Assembly: GCA_013824265.1 (NCBI GenBank)
Contig: PNNO01000005.1
Span: forward strand, 124,001 to 188,000
DNA length: 64,000 nucleotides
DNA from: a bacterium
GTDB lineage: Bacteria; Patescibacteriota; Gracilibacteria; UBA1369; PNNO01
Direction of reading: 5' to 3'
A program made the translations under genes and the position numbers. Under the pieces are notes generated by a model. It had not been told where the DNA came from. It saw only the letters and a list, made by a program, of their open reading frames with translations, and did not search any database. Of the stretch, positions 1 through 8,937 are shown one piece after another; the stretch's first letter is position 1, and each line of letters opens with the position of its first letter.

Positions 1-1
1 A

Positions 2-688
2 GAAGCGGAAAACAGATTTAGATCACATCAAAACAGTTCAATTATTATTGAGTATGATAAAAATTGGCATGTTGGAATTATCGGTTTGGTTGCCGGAAGA
101 TTGTCGGAAAAATATTCCAAGCCGGCGATAATACTTCAGAATTTTGACACCTACCTTGTGGCTTCGGCCAGAAGTTTGGAGTACTTCAATATTATCGAGG
201 CTTTAACAAAACACGCGGATTTATTGGATCATTACGGAGGGCATGCGCAAGCCGCGGGATTTAATATCCCAAAGGCGAATTTAAAAAAATTCATAACCTC
301 GATTAATGAGTACGCGGCTAAGAAACTTAAGACTTGTGATATTGCCCCTCAGCTTAGTATAGAATGTGAAATTGCTCCCGAAGAGGCTTCCTGGAGCACT
401 TTTGAGTTTATTAAATCGCTTGAACCTTTTGGTGTTGGGAACGATCGTCCAAAATTTTTGCTTAAAAAAGTTCAAGTTGAAAATTCACGAACGGTAGGGA
501 AGGAAGATAAGCATTTGTCGGTTTCCTTTAATATCAACGGGAAAAATGTGAACGGAATAGGTTTTAACCTTGGTAGTTTTGTTGATTACACAAGACAGCA
601 TCGGTCGCTTGATATAGTCTTCCAGTTGGAAGAAAACGAGTGGAAGGGAAACAAAAGTCTGCAGATGAAGTTGGTTGATTTTAAGTAG
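2..688 (+). CDS. recJ: RecJ-like single-strand DNA exonuclease, C-terminal part (5' end outside window)
   Basis: The open frame runs in from the window edge without a start, so this is the 3' part of a larger gene. About 29 residues upstream of the first possible start still read as protein and complete the family motif WHVGIIGLVAGRLSEK. That motif is followed by HYGGHAQAAGF, the glycine/histidine motif of the DHHA1 domain. The remaining ~120 residues fit the RecJ OB-fold, including EPFGVGNDRP. RecJ is a 5'-3' single-strand DNA exonuclease in repair and recombination. The catalytic DHH half is not visible here. The next gene is another DHH phosphoesterase, but it has its own promoter. Confidence 0.85.
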   Translation, partial: EAENRFRSHQNSSIIIEYDKNWHVGIIGLVAGRLSEKYSKPAIILQNFDTYLVASARSLEYFNIIEALTKHADLLDHYGGHAQAAGFNIPKANLKKFITSINEYAAKKLKTCDIAPQLSIECEIAPEEASWSTFEFIKSLEPFGVGNDRPKFLLKKVQVENSRTVGKEDKHLSVSFNINGKNVNGIGFNLGSFVDYTRQHRSLDIVFQLEENEWKGNKSLQMKLVDFK

Positions 689-925
689 CGGAGTTAAGAG
701 GTGCTAGGTGTTTTCTAAACGAACTCCGTCCCGGGACGGCGATACTTCAAAACGCCAATTTGTCGCTATTTGATGAGCAAAACGGGCTGTCGGAAGCGCG
801 GAACCTCAAAACGCAGAATTGAAATAAGTCAAGTTGTGTACGCCATGTGGTTGTGCTATCTTTACGCCTTATTTTGTGTGTCTCGTCGCGTCTCGTCGCG
901 GGTGACGCCGTAGTTGGCACTATAG
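689..925. other. GC-rich non-coding spacer with palindrome and tandem 10-mer
   Basis: No gene is supported here. The stretch is visibly richer in G+C than its flanks. It holds a perfect 14-bp palindrome, CCGTCCCGGGACGG (726-739), a tandem direct repeat of TCTCGTCGCG (881-900), and a 7-bp inverted pair, CGGAGTT (689-695) with AACTCCG (722-728). The last could be a weak recJ terminator, but no T-run follows it. Confidence 0.4.
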
Positions 926-954
926 TTGACATGGAAGGAAAAAGATTTTATAAT
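926..954 (+). promoter_or_regulatory. Consensus sigma70-type promoter for the NrnA-like gene
   Basis: TTGACA (926-931) and TATAAT (949-954) are separated by 17 bases, a perfect vegetative promoter. The predicted start near 961 leaves a leader of about 17 bases before the ATG at 978. No clear Shine-Dalgarno sequence is visible. Confidence 0.85.
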
Positions 955-977
955 ACTTAGAACACGTAAATAAATTT

Positions 978-2387
978 ATGTCTGCAAATCAGATACAAAC
1001 TCAGGTAATACAGCTATTCCAGAAAAGTCAGAAGATTCTGATACTGCCTTCGTCTCCGCCGGATGGAGATTCCATTGGTTCGGCTTTGGCGCTTTATCTG
1101 GTATTAAGGAAGCTTGGAAAAGAGGCTACGGTTGTTTGTACAGACCCAATTCCGGAGGTCTATCAGTTCCTTCCAACTACGAATGTGATTGACAGTAACT
1201 TGGTTACATCAAATGATTTCGTGGTGACTTTGGATTGTACAAAGGCAAAAATCGATACTATTAAGACTAATTTGGAAGATAATAAAGTTAATATAATTAT
1301 CACCCCTAAGCAGGGATCTATTGGAGAAAAGGAAGTTTCTTTTCATTACGGGCCGACAAAATATGACCTTGTGATTGTAGTTGATGCCGGAGATTTGTCT
1401 CAGCTTGGAAGGCTTTACGAGGAAAATGCAGGTTTGTTCACGCAAATTCCGGTTGTAAATATTGACCACCATGTGAGCAATAACCATTTTGGCAAGGTTA
1501 ATCTTGTTGATATGATGGCATCTTCAACAACAGAACTTTTGGTTCCGATTATTGAAGAATACGCAAGAATGGAGGGAAAAGATCTTATCAACGAAGACAT
1601 CGCAACGCTTCTTTTGGCCGGAATAATAACCGACACGGGAAGTTTTCAAAACGCGAATACAAGTCCAAAAGCCTTTGCATCAGCCGCTCATTTGCTTGGC
1701 TATGGGGCACGTCAGCAGGAAATTATTCAGCATATTTACAAGACAAAGAATCTTACAATGCTAAAACTTTGGGGAAGGGTTCTTACAAAAATTCAGTACG
1801 ATCATTTATATAGAATTGTATGGTCTACAATTAGCAGACAGGATTTTGATCAGACACAAAGTAGTGCAGATGAAACAGGGGATATAATAGACGAACTTAT
1901 GACAAATGCTCCGGGTGCGGACATTATCCTTTTGATTAAAGAAAAAGAAGAAGGTCTTGTTTCCTGCAGTATTAGGACCACAAGTCAGTCCGTTGATGCC
2001 AGCGCGTTGGCTGAAATGTTTGATGGAGGTGGCCATGTTCAGGCGGCCGGATTCAAAATAAAAAGCAACAATCTTAAAGATACCGAAGAAAAAATAATAA
2101 AAAAAGTTAAGGAATTCCAGGCAAAAAGACTTCATATACATCCCGATGAAACTCCGGAAATTATGAATGTTGGAGAGGCTGTTTGGGAAAAAGAGCCACA
2201 GGAGGATATACAGGAAATCGAACCCGTTAAAGTAGAGGTTAAACCTGAGGTTGAGTCAGACGTTAAGCCTGAAGGAAAGCCTGAAGTGAAGCTAGAAGTG
2301 AAGCCAGAAAAAAAGGTCTCTAAAAAAGTCAAAAACGAAGACGTAATAGACTTGGAGCCGGGAGTCACATATAAATTTGAGCAGTAA
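978..2387 (+). CDS. DHH/DHHA1 phosphoesterase, NrnA-like (oligoribonuclease / pAp phosphatase family)
   Basis: The family degrades very short RNAs and 3'-phosphoadenosine 5'-phosphate using manganese ions. The protein has 469 residues. Motif I is PPDGDSIGS (27-35), VVDAGD carries D136, DHH is at 163-165, TDTGSF carries D219, and the DHHA1 glycine motif GGGHVQAAGF is at 350-359. Two oddities stand out. The metal-binding His that normally begins motif I (HxxPDxD) is Ser25. There is also extra sequence around 84-125 between motif I and motif II. Residues after ~385 form an acidic/lysine tail of KPE-type repeats that looks disordered. Its own consensus promoter lies directly upstream. The exact substrate is uncertain. 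Confidence 0.8.
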   Translation: MSANQIQTQVIQLFQKSQKILILPSSPPDGDSIGSALALYLVLRKLGKEATVVCTDPIPEVYQFLPTTNVIDSNLVTSNDFVVTLDCTKAKIDTIKTNLEDNKVNIIITPKQGSIGEKEVSFHYGPTKYDLVIVVDAGDLSQLGRLYEENAGLFTQIPVVNIDHHVSNNHFGKVNLVDMMASSTTELLVPIIEEYARMEGKDLINEDIATLLLAGIITDTGSFQNANTSPKAFASAAHLLGYGARQQEIIQHIYKTKNLTMLKLWGRVLTKIQYDHLYRIVWSTISRQDFDQTQSSADETGDIIDELMTNAPGADIILLIKEKEEGLVSCSIRTTSQSVDASALAEMFDGGGHVQAAGFKIKSNNLKDTEEKIIKKVKEFQAKRLHIHPDETPEIMNVGEAVWEKEPQEDIQEIEPVKVEVKPEVESDVKPEGKPEVKLEVKPEKKVSKKVKNEDVIDLEPGVTYKFEQ

Positions 2388-2388
2388 A

Positions 2389-3141
2389 TTACCCTAATTT
2401 TTCCATCATTTCTTCCGGAATATCGAAGTTGCTGTATACGTTTGCAACATCCTCGTCTTCTTCAAGCGCTTCCATAAGTCTAAGTACCTTTTTGGCTTGA
2501 TCTTCATCATTTATAAGAACTTCCGTTTCCGGTAAGAATGTTATGTCGGCTGATTTAACCTGGATTCCGGCACCTTCAAGTTTGCTTTTAACTTCGTGTA
2601 AATTTTTAGGCTCCGTATAAATTTCAATACTGTCGCCTTCGATTTTTATGTCGTTGGCTCCAGCGTCAATTGCGGTAAGCTCTATTTCATCATGCTTGCT
2701 TTTGTCGGCATCAATCAAAATAATTCCCTTTTTGTGGAAAAGGTAAGCAACACTTCCTGCTGTTCCCATGTTCCCGCCGTGTTTTGTGAAGATGTTTTTT
2801 ACGCTTGAAACAGTGCGATTTTTGTTGTCGGTAACTGTTTGAACATACACCGCTATTCCGGCAGGCCCGTATCCCTCGTACATACTTTCTATAATTTCAG
2901 CTTCATCTTTTAGGTCTCCCGTACCGCGTTTAATGGCTCTTTCTATGTTTATATTAGGTACATTTGCCATTTTTGCGTTGTCGATTGCCGCCCGTAGTGC
3001 TGCGTTCATTTCGGCATCTCCTCCGCCTTCGCGAGCAGCCAATGTTATAAGTTTGGAATGTAATGTGAAAATTTTCCCGCGCTTAGCGTCTGCGGCTCCT
3101 TTTTTATGCTTAATTGAATGCCATTTCGAATGTCCGGACAT
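2389..3141 (-). CDS. yebC: YebC/TACO1 family protein
   Basis: The protein has 250 residues, the usual length. The start MSGHSKWHSIKHKKG is the family hallmark, followed by AAREGGGDAEMNAALR, NIERAIKRGTG and YEGYGPAGIAVYVQ. The family was long annotated as a transcriptional regulator (PmpR); more recent work links it to translation, relieving ribosome stalling at proline runs. It is the last gene of a long minus-strand run starting at tsaD and converges with the NrnA-like gene, leaving one base between the two stops. Confidence 0.93.
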   Translation of the reverse strand: MSGHSKWHSIKHKKGAADAKRGKIFTLHSKLITLAAREGGGDAEMNAALRAAIDNAKMANVPNINIERAIKRGTGDLKDEAEIIESMYEGYGPAGIAVYVQTVTDNKNRTVSSVKNIFTKHGGNMGTAGSVAYLFHKKGIILIDADKSKHDEIELTAIDAGANDIKIEGDSIEIYTEPKNLHEVKSKLEGAGIQVKSADITFLPETEVLINDEDQAKKVLRLMEALEEDEDVANVYSNFDIPEEMMEKLG

Positions 3142-3154
3142 ACAAGTTGTTTTG

Positions 3155-3328
3155 TTAAATATTAGGTAATTCCGTTGGTCCGACAGAAGAAGGTTCTTCC
3201 GTAGGGCCTACGTGATTTTGTGATAATTCTTCAATAATCGGGTCAACAGTTACCTCTTCCTCATCTTGAGAGCCACATCCCGTTACAAGAAACATGGTGA
3301 CTAAAATTAGCGTGAATATTCTTTTCAT
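3155..3328 (-). CDS. Small lipoprotein (57 aa)
   Basis: An ATG at 3328 opens a 57-residue frame ending at TAA 3155. The N terminus is KR, then a hydrophobic stretch, then the lipobox LVTGC (Cys18). The remainder is short, acidic and proline-rich (QDEEEVTVDP, GPTEEPSS), with no recognised domain. It lies 9 bases after the SLH gene and 13 bases before yebC on the same strand, and its maturation enzyme Lgt is two genes upstream, so it is probably co-transcribed. Function unknown; perhaps a spacer-like envelope lipoprotein. Confidence 0.7.
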   Translation of the reverse strand: MKRIFTLILVTMFLVTGCGSQDEEEVTVDPIIEELSQNHVGPTEEPSSVGPTELPNI

Positions 3329-3337
3329 TTTATGTTA

Positions 3338-4675
3338 TTAGAATGCTGATGTTTGTCCGTTCTGCATGTCCAGAATTGTATCCGAAGACCTTTCGTATTT
3401 CAATGTGACGTCATATTCGGCGCTGTAAAAATAATCTATCGGGCCCGTGCCGACACCAATTGTATCCGTTTCTATGTTTGCAAGGTCGGTGAAAAGAGAC
3501 ATTGTTGTTTGTCCCATTCCCTCAACGAGGATTCTTTCTCTTACTGTTGAAAGAATGTTTGAAGAGCTTGTTTGTTGATACGGGGTGTATTCTATATTTT
3601 TAACAATACCTCTAATTTCATCTACAAGCTGATCCGTTAGATCTGACCAGCCGTAGGATGTGTATACTTGTAGAACTCTGTTTTCCGGAAGGAATACAAA
3701 ATAATCATCATGGTCTGAACCTACATTTAAATTAAGAGTTGGATAGCCGCTTAAACTTAAAGTGTTTTTTTGATAAGACCCAAAATTACTTCGATAAGTT
3801 GCCTCGATATTTTCAGTGTAAGAACTCTGAGAAAGCCCGTCTTTATTGTGATCGAGATGGAACGTTACGCTTGCGGAAAAAGGAAAGGAGACCTCGTAAG
3901 AGCTCTGATGATTTATGTTGTCCTGTCTCCAAAAAACAATTTCATCTTCATTTTTAACAACTTTCCAGTCAAAAGGACGTTTTGTTTTAAATGCGTGATT
4001 TGCATGGATTTCCAACGGCCAGTTTGTAGAGATATCAAAAGGGGTGCCCCCATTTTCTTTAACAATGGCCATTCTATACATTATTTCTATTAATTCGCCG
4101 CGTGTTATTGTCCGGCCGGCGTTCATTGTTCCGTCACCTTGCGGTTCGATTATATGCTTTTCTTTTGCGTAAAAAGCATAGGGTGCATACCAAAGATTTG
4201 CAGGGACATCAGGGAACACAAGCGTATTCTCTTCGAGAGTTGGCAGAGATATATTGTTTGTCGCAAGAATCATCTTTAGCGTCTCTGCAACGTTTTGAAC
4301 TTGAATCGGTTTGAAATAACCATCTTTGTATCCTTCAACTATATTCAGCTCTTTTGCTTTTTTAACATAAGGGTAAAACCAATCTGACTCGGTAACATCG
4401 GGGAAAATATTCCCGCCACTTTCATAGCCGGCTACGTCGATTGAAGAGGCAAGTACTATTATCTTTAAAGCTTCAGCGCGATTTGCTTCCTGGTTAGGCC
4501 TAAAAGTTCCATCCGTATAACCTTGAATAACACCTTTTTCTTTAAAATATTCAACGGATGTAAAGTATTTTGAATCCTGTGCTACGTCAGGAAAACTCTG
4601 CGCAAAAACTATAGGCGCTAAAGCTGCAAAAAGCGCAATAAATAAGGCGGTACTAATGTATTTTTTAATCTTCAC
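3338..4675 (-). CDS. SLH-domain secreted protein with unknown C-terminal domain
   Basis: The protein has 445 residues and a signal peptide ending near LAPIVFA. Three SLH repeats cover about residues 27-205; typical cores are FPDVAQDSKYF, GYTDGTFRPNQEANRAEALK and GYKDGYFKPIQ. SLH domains bind cell-wall-linked polymers in S-layer-type envelopes. The C-terminal ~230 residues are mainly beta-type and unrecognised. The start is GTG, overlapping the lgt stop by one base (TAGTG), and it fits the signal peptide. Translational coupling with lgt is likely. Confidence 0.8.
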   Translation of the reverse strand: MKIKKYISTALFIALFAALAPIVFAQSFPDVAQDSKYFTSVEYFKEKGVIQGYTDGTFRPNQEANRAEALKIIVLASSIDVAGYESGGNIFPDVTESDWFYPYVKKAKELNIVEGYKDGYFKPIQVQNVAETLKMILATNNISLPTLEENTLVFPDVPANLWYAPYAFYAKEKHIIEPQGDGTMNAGRTITRGELIEIMYRMAIVKENGGTPFDISTNWPLEIHANHAFKTKRPFDWKVVKNEDEIVFWRQDNINHQSSYEVSFPFSASVTFHLDHNKDGLSQSSYTENIEATYRSNFGSYQKNTLSLSGYPTLNLNVGSDHDDYFVFLPENRVLQVYTSYGWSDLTDQLVDEIRGIVKNIEYTPYQQTSSSNILSTVRERILVEGMGQTTMSLFTDLANIETDTIGVGTGPIDYFYSAEYDVTLKYERSSDTILDMQNGQTSAF

Positions 4676-5433
4676 TATTTTTTTCCTTTAGCAATTTTCA
4701 AACTTAGAAGCGGTACAAAAATAACAAAGGCTATCACACAAACCCATTGAGTGAGAGTTAATCCGGAATATCTTGGGTCAACAAGCTTATCCAAGTCTCC
4801 GGCGCGTGTGAAGTCTATAAAGAACCTTGCTACCGCACACCAAACAACAAAAATATAAGACAGTAAGCCTTCATTTTTTATAAAAGGTTTTATAAGTGTA
4901 AGGAAAAGGAAAAGAAGGAATGCATTGATTGCAAGATATAAAGATGGTTCGTGCCTTAAATCTCCCTGATAGTAAGATCCAAGAGGGAAAGTTGTTCGAC
5001 TTCCTATATGGCTTCCTATTAAATAATCTCCAATACGGCCTATTGAAATGGCAAGAGCAAGCCCCGGAGCTATAATATCTGTAACCTTCCAGAAAGAAAG
5101 TTTTTTAAGTTTTGTGTAAGCAAGAAGTGCCAAAGTGGCAAGAAAAAACCCACCAATGAAAACAAGTCCGCCGTGATTTAATTTTACGATTCCGGATAAA
5201 TCTCCACTGAACATTTCCCAGTACTGAGCCACATAAAGAAGTCTGGCTCCTATAATGGCCGTAACAAAAATTATTATAAACATGTCGATAAAGTGCTCTG
5301 AAACCATTTTCTTCTTTTTTGCTTCTCTTAGAGCAAGTAATAAGGCAAGGAACATTCCAAGGGCTACCAAAAGTCCCCAGATTTGTATGTTCACCGGTCC
5401 GACTCCAATTGTGGTGATTTTTGAAAACATCAT
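4675..5433 (-). CDS. lgt: Prolipoprotein diacylglyceryl transferase
   Basis: Lgt moves diacylglycerol from phosphatidylglycerol to the lipobox cysteine, the first step of lipoprotein maturation in the cytoplasmic membrane. The protein has 252 residues with about seven membrane spans. Motifs seen are NHGGLVFIGGFF, the signature region SIGRIGDYLIGSHIG (normally RIGNFxNxExxG, so divergent) and EPSLYLAINAF. It lies between a membrane DsbA-like gene and an SLH gene. Lipoproteins at 3155-3328 and 42105-42437 are likely clients. Confidence 0.88.
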   Translation of the reverse strand: MMFSKITTIGVGPVNIQIWGLLVALGMFLALLLALREAKKKKMVSEHFIDMFIIIFVTAIIGARLLYVAQYWEMFSGDLSGIVKLNHGGLVFIGGFFLATLALLAYTKLKKLSFWKVTDIIAPGLALAISIGRIGDYLIGSHIGSRTTFPLGSYYQGDLRHEPSLYLAINAFLLFLFLTLIKPFIKNEGLLSYIFVVWCAVARFFIDFTRAGDLDKLVDPRYSGLTLTQWVCVIAFVIFVPLLSLKIAKGKK

Positions 5434-5454
5434 ATCGTTTTTTGTGTTATGGAT

Positions 5455-6429
5455 TTATTGAATAAATGTATCTAAAGCCTGTTTGAATGTTTCGTACTCT
5501 ACTGCTCCTCCTATAAATTTGTCATTTACAAAGAATCCCGGAGTCCCGTTTATGCCGAATTCATAGCCTTCCGCACTCTGTGCTTTTATTTTCTCGGCGT
5601 ACTTGTTTTCCTGAACACAGGTGTTAAATGTTTGAGCATCAACACCAACTGTAGTTGCCGCTTCAGCGATAAAATCCAGCATTTCTTTTGTCTGCATTAA
5701 GGCTTGATTGTTCATTATGTAGTCGTGCATTTCCCAGAATTTTCCCTGATCTCCGGCACATTCGGCAGCGTTTGCAATTAACGCGTCAGAGCCTCCTCTG
5801 TCAAAATGTTTGTATGCGAATGTTATTTTGTCTCCATATTCCTCAACCAGCTGATCCATGATAGGCGACATTTTTGCGCAATAACCGCAAGTGAAACTGC
5901 TGTATTCTATTACAGTAACCTGGCCTTTTCCGGGAGCTGCTCCTTTATACTGAGCGTCTCCAACCGTAGGTGTTTCAAGATATTTGTATGGCTGAAGTTT
6001 TACAATATAAAGATCGTCCTGTTGAAGGAAGAAAGATGAAGCTTCTTTATAAAAATCAGTTTCGGTTATTTTTTTATCGAAGAATAATACCGGTATTGTC
6101 TTGAGTTTATATTTTTCCAAATACTGTTTTCCTTCATCAGTATTTATATCAATTGTCTCGATTTTAAATTCGCGTCCTATTTCAATTTGAAGGTCGTCCA
6201 TATTTTTTGAAATGTCATATGGCGGGTTATCAACAAAAGGATCGGTTACTATCGTTAGTCCGATTTTTCCCGGGCCTGTTTCTATACCAAAGGTATCGTT
6301 AACAAAATTCTGAAATCCGGTACTTTTGTCATACGCGATAAATCCTCCAAGAAGAATCACGAGTACTATTGAAGTGATCATCCATGGATTTATTTTGAAT
6401 TTCTTAGAAGCGGTTTTTTTTGCAGCCAT
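5455..6429 (-). CDS. Membrane-anchored DsbA-family thiol-disulfide oxidoreductase
   Basis: I chose the ATG at 6429 over a TTG one codon upstream, giving 324 residues. A membrane anchor at 17-33 is followed by a cysteine-less thioredoxin-like segment (~55-150, with IPVLFFD). A DsbA-type domain follows, with CGYC at 181-184 and the cis-proline loop GTPGFFVND. The catalytic domain should face outside, making or isomerising disulfides in secreted proteins such as the Cys-rich envelope proteins in this window. It lies upstream of lgt in the same run. Confidence 0.83.
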   Translation of the reverse strand: MAAKKTASKKFKINPWMITSIVLVILLGGFIAYDKSTGFQNFVNDTFGIETGPGKIGLTIVTDPFVDNPPYDISKNMDDLQIEIGREFKIETIDINTDEGKQYLEKYKLKTIPVLFFDKKITETDFYKEASSFFLQQDDLYIVKLQPYKYLETPTVGDAQYKGAAPGKGQVTVIEYSSFTCGYCAKMSPIMDQLVEEYGDKITFAYKHFDRGGSDALIANAAECAGDQGKFWEMHDYIMNNQALMQTKEMLDFIAEAATTVGVDAQTFNTCVQENKYAEKIKAQSAEGYEFGINGTPGFFVNDKFIGGAVEYETFKQALDTFIQ

Positions 6430-6493
6430 CAATAAAAATTAGGGAAATAAAACGTCCATATCCCATAATATAGCACTGTAGGCAATAGTCAAC

Positions 6494-7810
6494 TTAATAC
6501 AGAAGCTCTCCGGGGGTGTATTTGTCCAAGTTGTTTTTGCCTATTTTGCTTACAAGCTCATCGATAACTTGATCGAATTTTACAACTTCCTGGCTACCTT
6601 TTTGCATGTTGCGAATGATAATTGTTCCTTCTCTTACTTCGGTTATTCCAAGGATAAGTGTGTATTTTGCGTTAAATTTGTCAGCCAGCTTTAGCTGATC
6701 TTTCATTGCTCCTTTACCAAGAGCTCCGATTGTTCTTATTCCGGCTTCCCTCATTTCATCTATAAGTTTTAGACATTTTTTCTTTGCTTCTTTTCCGAGC
6801 TGTGCAACGAAAACATGTATATCGTCTTTGCATGGAACGCGAATTTTTTCACGCTTCATGTGGGCTATAATTCTTTCTATTCCTGCTGCAAAGCCAACGG
6901 CAGGGGTTGGGTCTCCACCCATTTTTTCAACAAGTCCGTCGTAGCGGCCTCCTCCTCCTATTGCGTTTTGTGCTCCTTCTTTTGCGTCCCAGAATTCAAA
7001 TACAGTGTTTGAATAATAATCCAATCCTCTTACAAGTCTTGGATTTTCCGTAAACGGAATTTCAAGTTCGTTTAAATATTCTTTTACATCGTTGTAATAT
7101 TCCAAACTTTCAGCAGAAAGGTAGTCTGTCATTTTTGGTGCAAGTTCAGCCAAAATCATACAGTCTTCGTTCTTGCAGTCCAGTAGTCTTAAAGGATTTT
7201 TTTCAAGTCTTGATACGCAATGTTCACATAGAGATCTTTCTTTTCCGTAATAATAATCTCTTAACGCTTGGATGTATTTTTTTCTATCTTCAAGCGACCC
7301 GATTGTATTTAATTGAATATCGAAAAGTTTATCAATTCCAAGATCCTCATTAATTTTATTTGCAATGTAGATAACCTGTGCGTCCAAAGCCGGATCAAGT
7401 TCTCCAATCATTTCATAACCAAACTGCCAAAACTGCCTGTATCTTCCTTTTTGAGGACGATCGTATCTGAAATGCGGTTCAATGTAATATAGTTCAACCG
7501 GACGTGGAAGTTGTTTCATTCCGTGCTCGATATATGCGCGAACAACTCCGGCGGTACCTTCCGGCTTAAGAGTAAGACTTCGTCCTTTTTTATCAAGAAA
7601 CGTATACATTTCTTTTTCAACTATGTCTGTTGCGTCTCCAATACTTCTTGCAAAAACATCGGTGAATTCAAAAATCGGAGTTGAAATTCTTTTAAAACCG
7701 GCTTGTCTAAGCCTGTGCCTTACTACCTTCTTGATATAGGTGTAGTAGTCATGATCGTTAGGAAGAATGTCATGCACACCTTTTGGAGTTTGGAATGGAG
7801 TAACTGTCAT
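6494..7810 (-). CDS. hisS: Histidine--tRNA ligase
   Basis: A class II aminoacyl-tRNA synthetase charging tRNA-His. The protein has 438 residues, close to the family norm. Evidence is the N-terminal TPKGVHDILP, motif 2 with RYDRPQKGRYRQFWQFG, the histidine-specific motifs LVRGLDYYSNTVFEF and GGGGRYDGL, motif 3 VGFAAGIERI, and a C-terminal anticodon-binding domain. The start ATG at 7810 fits the family N terminus. Confidence 0.96.
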   Translation of the reverse strand: MTVTPFQTPKGVHDILPNDHDYYTYIKKVVRHRLRQAGFKRISTPIFEFTDVFARSIGDATDIVEKEMYTFLDKKGRSLTLKPEGTAGVVRAYIEHGMKQLPRPVELYYIEPHFRYDRPQKGRYRQFWQFGYEMIGELDPALDAQVIYIANKINEDLGIDKLFDIQLNTIGSLEDRKKYIQALRDYYYGKERSLCEHCVSRLEKNPLRLLDCKNEDCMILAELAPKMTDYLSAESLEYYNDVKEYLNELEIPFTENPRLVRGLDYYSNTVFEFWDAKEGAQNAIGGGGRYDGLVEKMGGDPTPAVGFAAGIERIIAHMKREKIRVPCKDDIHVFVAQLGKEAKKKCLKLIDEMREAGIRTIGALGKGAMKDQLKLADKFNAKYTLILGITEVREGTIIIRNMQKGSQEVVKFDQVIDELVSKIGKNNLDKYTPGELLY

Positions 7811-7860
7811 TAGTTTTGATTAACGCCTTGGAATAAATAATATACTTAATTGCCATTAAA

Positions 7861-8889
7861 TCAAGTTTTGTCGATTTTTTTCTTATCATTTTTATAAAAA
7901 GATTTATATATCATTTGGATTCCATGTCTTGAAGCGTGTCCCAGTCCTATAAGTACAAAAATAAGATCTCGTATTCTCATTATAAATACAAACACGAAAA
8001 CATTTATTGAAACTCCGAGTATCGCAAATATTCCGGCATGGCTTCCTTCAAGAACTCCAAGTGCCCCGGGGACAGGCATTACATAAGAAATCCCCGGTAG
8101 AGTTGCGCTTAAAAATGACTGCAAGAATGTTAGATCAACACCAAGAAAGAGTGCCACCAAAAAATGTTCCAAGACCATGAAAAACACGGTACAAAAAGAT
8201 AAGATCATTAATAAAATAAATTTTAGAGCATTTTGCGTGTAAAACTCAGCCATTTGTCTTTCAAGGTTTATTATTGATTTTTCCCATTTTTTTGCCCAGG
8301 CAAATTTATTGAGTCTGAAAAGTTTAATAAGAGAGCTAAAAAAACCTATGTTTTTTATTGTTGAATAATAAAACCAGAAAATAAGTCCGCCGAAAAATGT
8401 AAGAAAGCCAAATAGCGATCCTCCCATCTTGCCGCTAAAAAGGGAGCCTTGAATTATTACAACAATTACTCCGGAAAAAATAAAAAGTATCAATGCCGTG
8501 TATTCAAAAACCTTATCTATAACAACCGATGATATCGCCGATTTTGTTGATACGCCTTCTTCATGCAAGAAAAATATCCTAACAGGTTCTCCTCCGCTTG
8601 TTGATACAGGCGTAAGATAGCTTATGGCGTAGCCGGACATTCGGTGTAGAAATAGTCTGTAAAATGGGACTTTTGGTTCTTTTTTGTGCTGAGTAAGAAT
8701 TATGTCCCAGCGCAAAGTGAATAGCCCAAAATTCAGTAATGATAAAAACAAAAATATTAAAAAATGAATGGGCGAAAATTCCGAAAGTGCTTTCAATATA
8801 TTTTCAACTCCGGTGTTAAAAAGTACCGAAAGAAAGAGGGAAATACCAATTACCAAGAATAGCAGGAAGAAGAACGTTCTTTTTACCAT
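7861..8889 (-). CDS. YbhN/UPF0104-type flippase-like membrane protein
   Basis: The protein has 342 residues and about eight membrane spans. It matches the lysylphosphatidylglycerol synthase transmembrane-region family: RWDIILTQ after the second span, the STSGGEPVRI loop, and PVPGALGVLEGS near the end. The family is usually tied to lipid or glycolipid translocation; the substrate is unknown. It ends in TGA and lies 48 bases downstream of tsaD, probably in the same transcript. Confidence 0.75.
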   Translation of the reverse strand: MVKRTFFFLLFLVIGISLFLSVLFNTGVENILKALSEFSPIHFLIFLFLSLLNFGLFTLRWDIILTQHKKEPKVPFYRLFLHRMSGYAISYLTPVSTSGGEPVRIFFLHEEGVSTKSAISSVVIDKVFEYTALILFIFSGVIVVIIQGSLFSGKMGGSLFGFLTFFGGLIFWFYYSTIKNIGFFSSLIKLFRLNKFAWAKKWEKSIINLERQMAEFYTQNALKFILLMILSFCTVFFMVLEHFLVALFLGVDLTFLQSFLSATLPGISYVMPVPGALGVLEGSHAGIFAILGVSINVFVFVFIMRIRDLIFVLIGLGHASRHGIQMIYKSFYKNDKKKIDKT

Positions 8890-8937
8890 ATGGCTGTTTA
8901 AAACCTGGGAAAGCTATCGTCAGTTTACCTAAAAATT

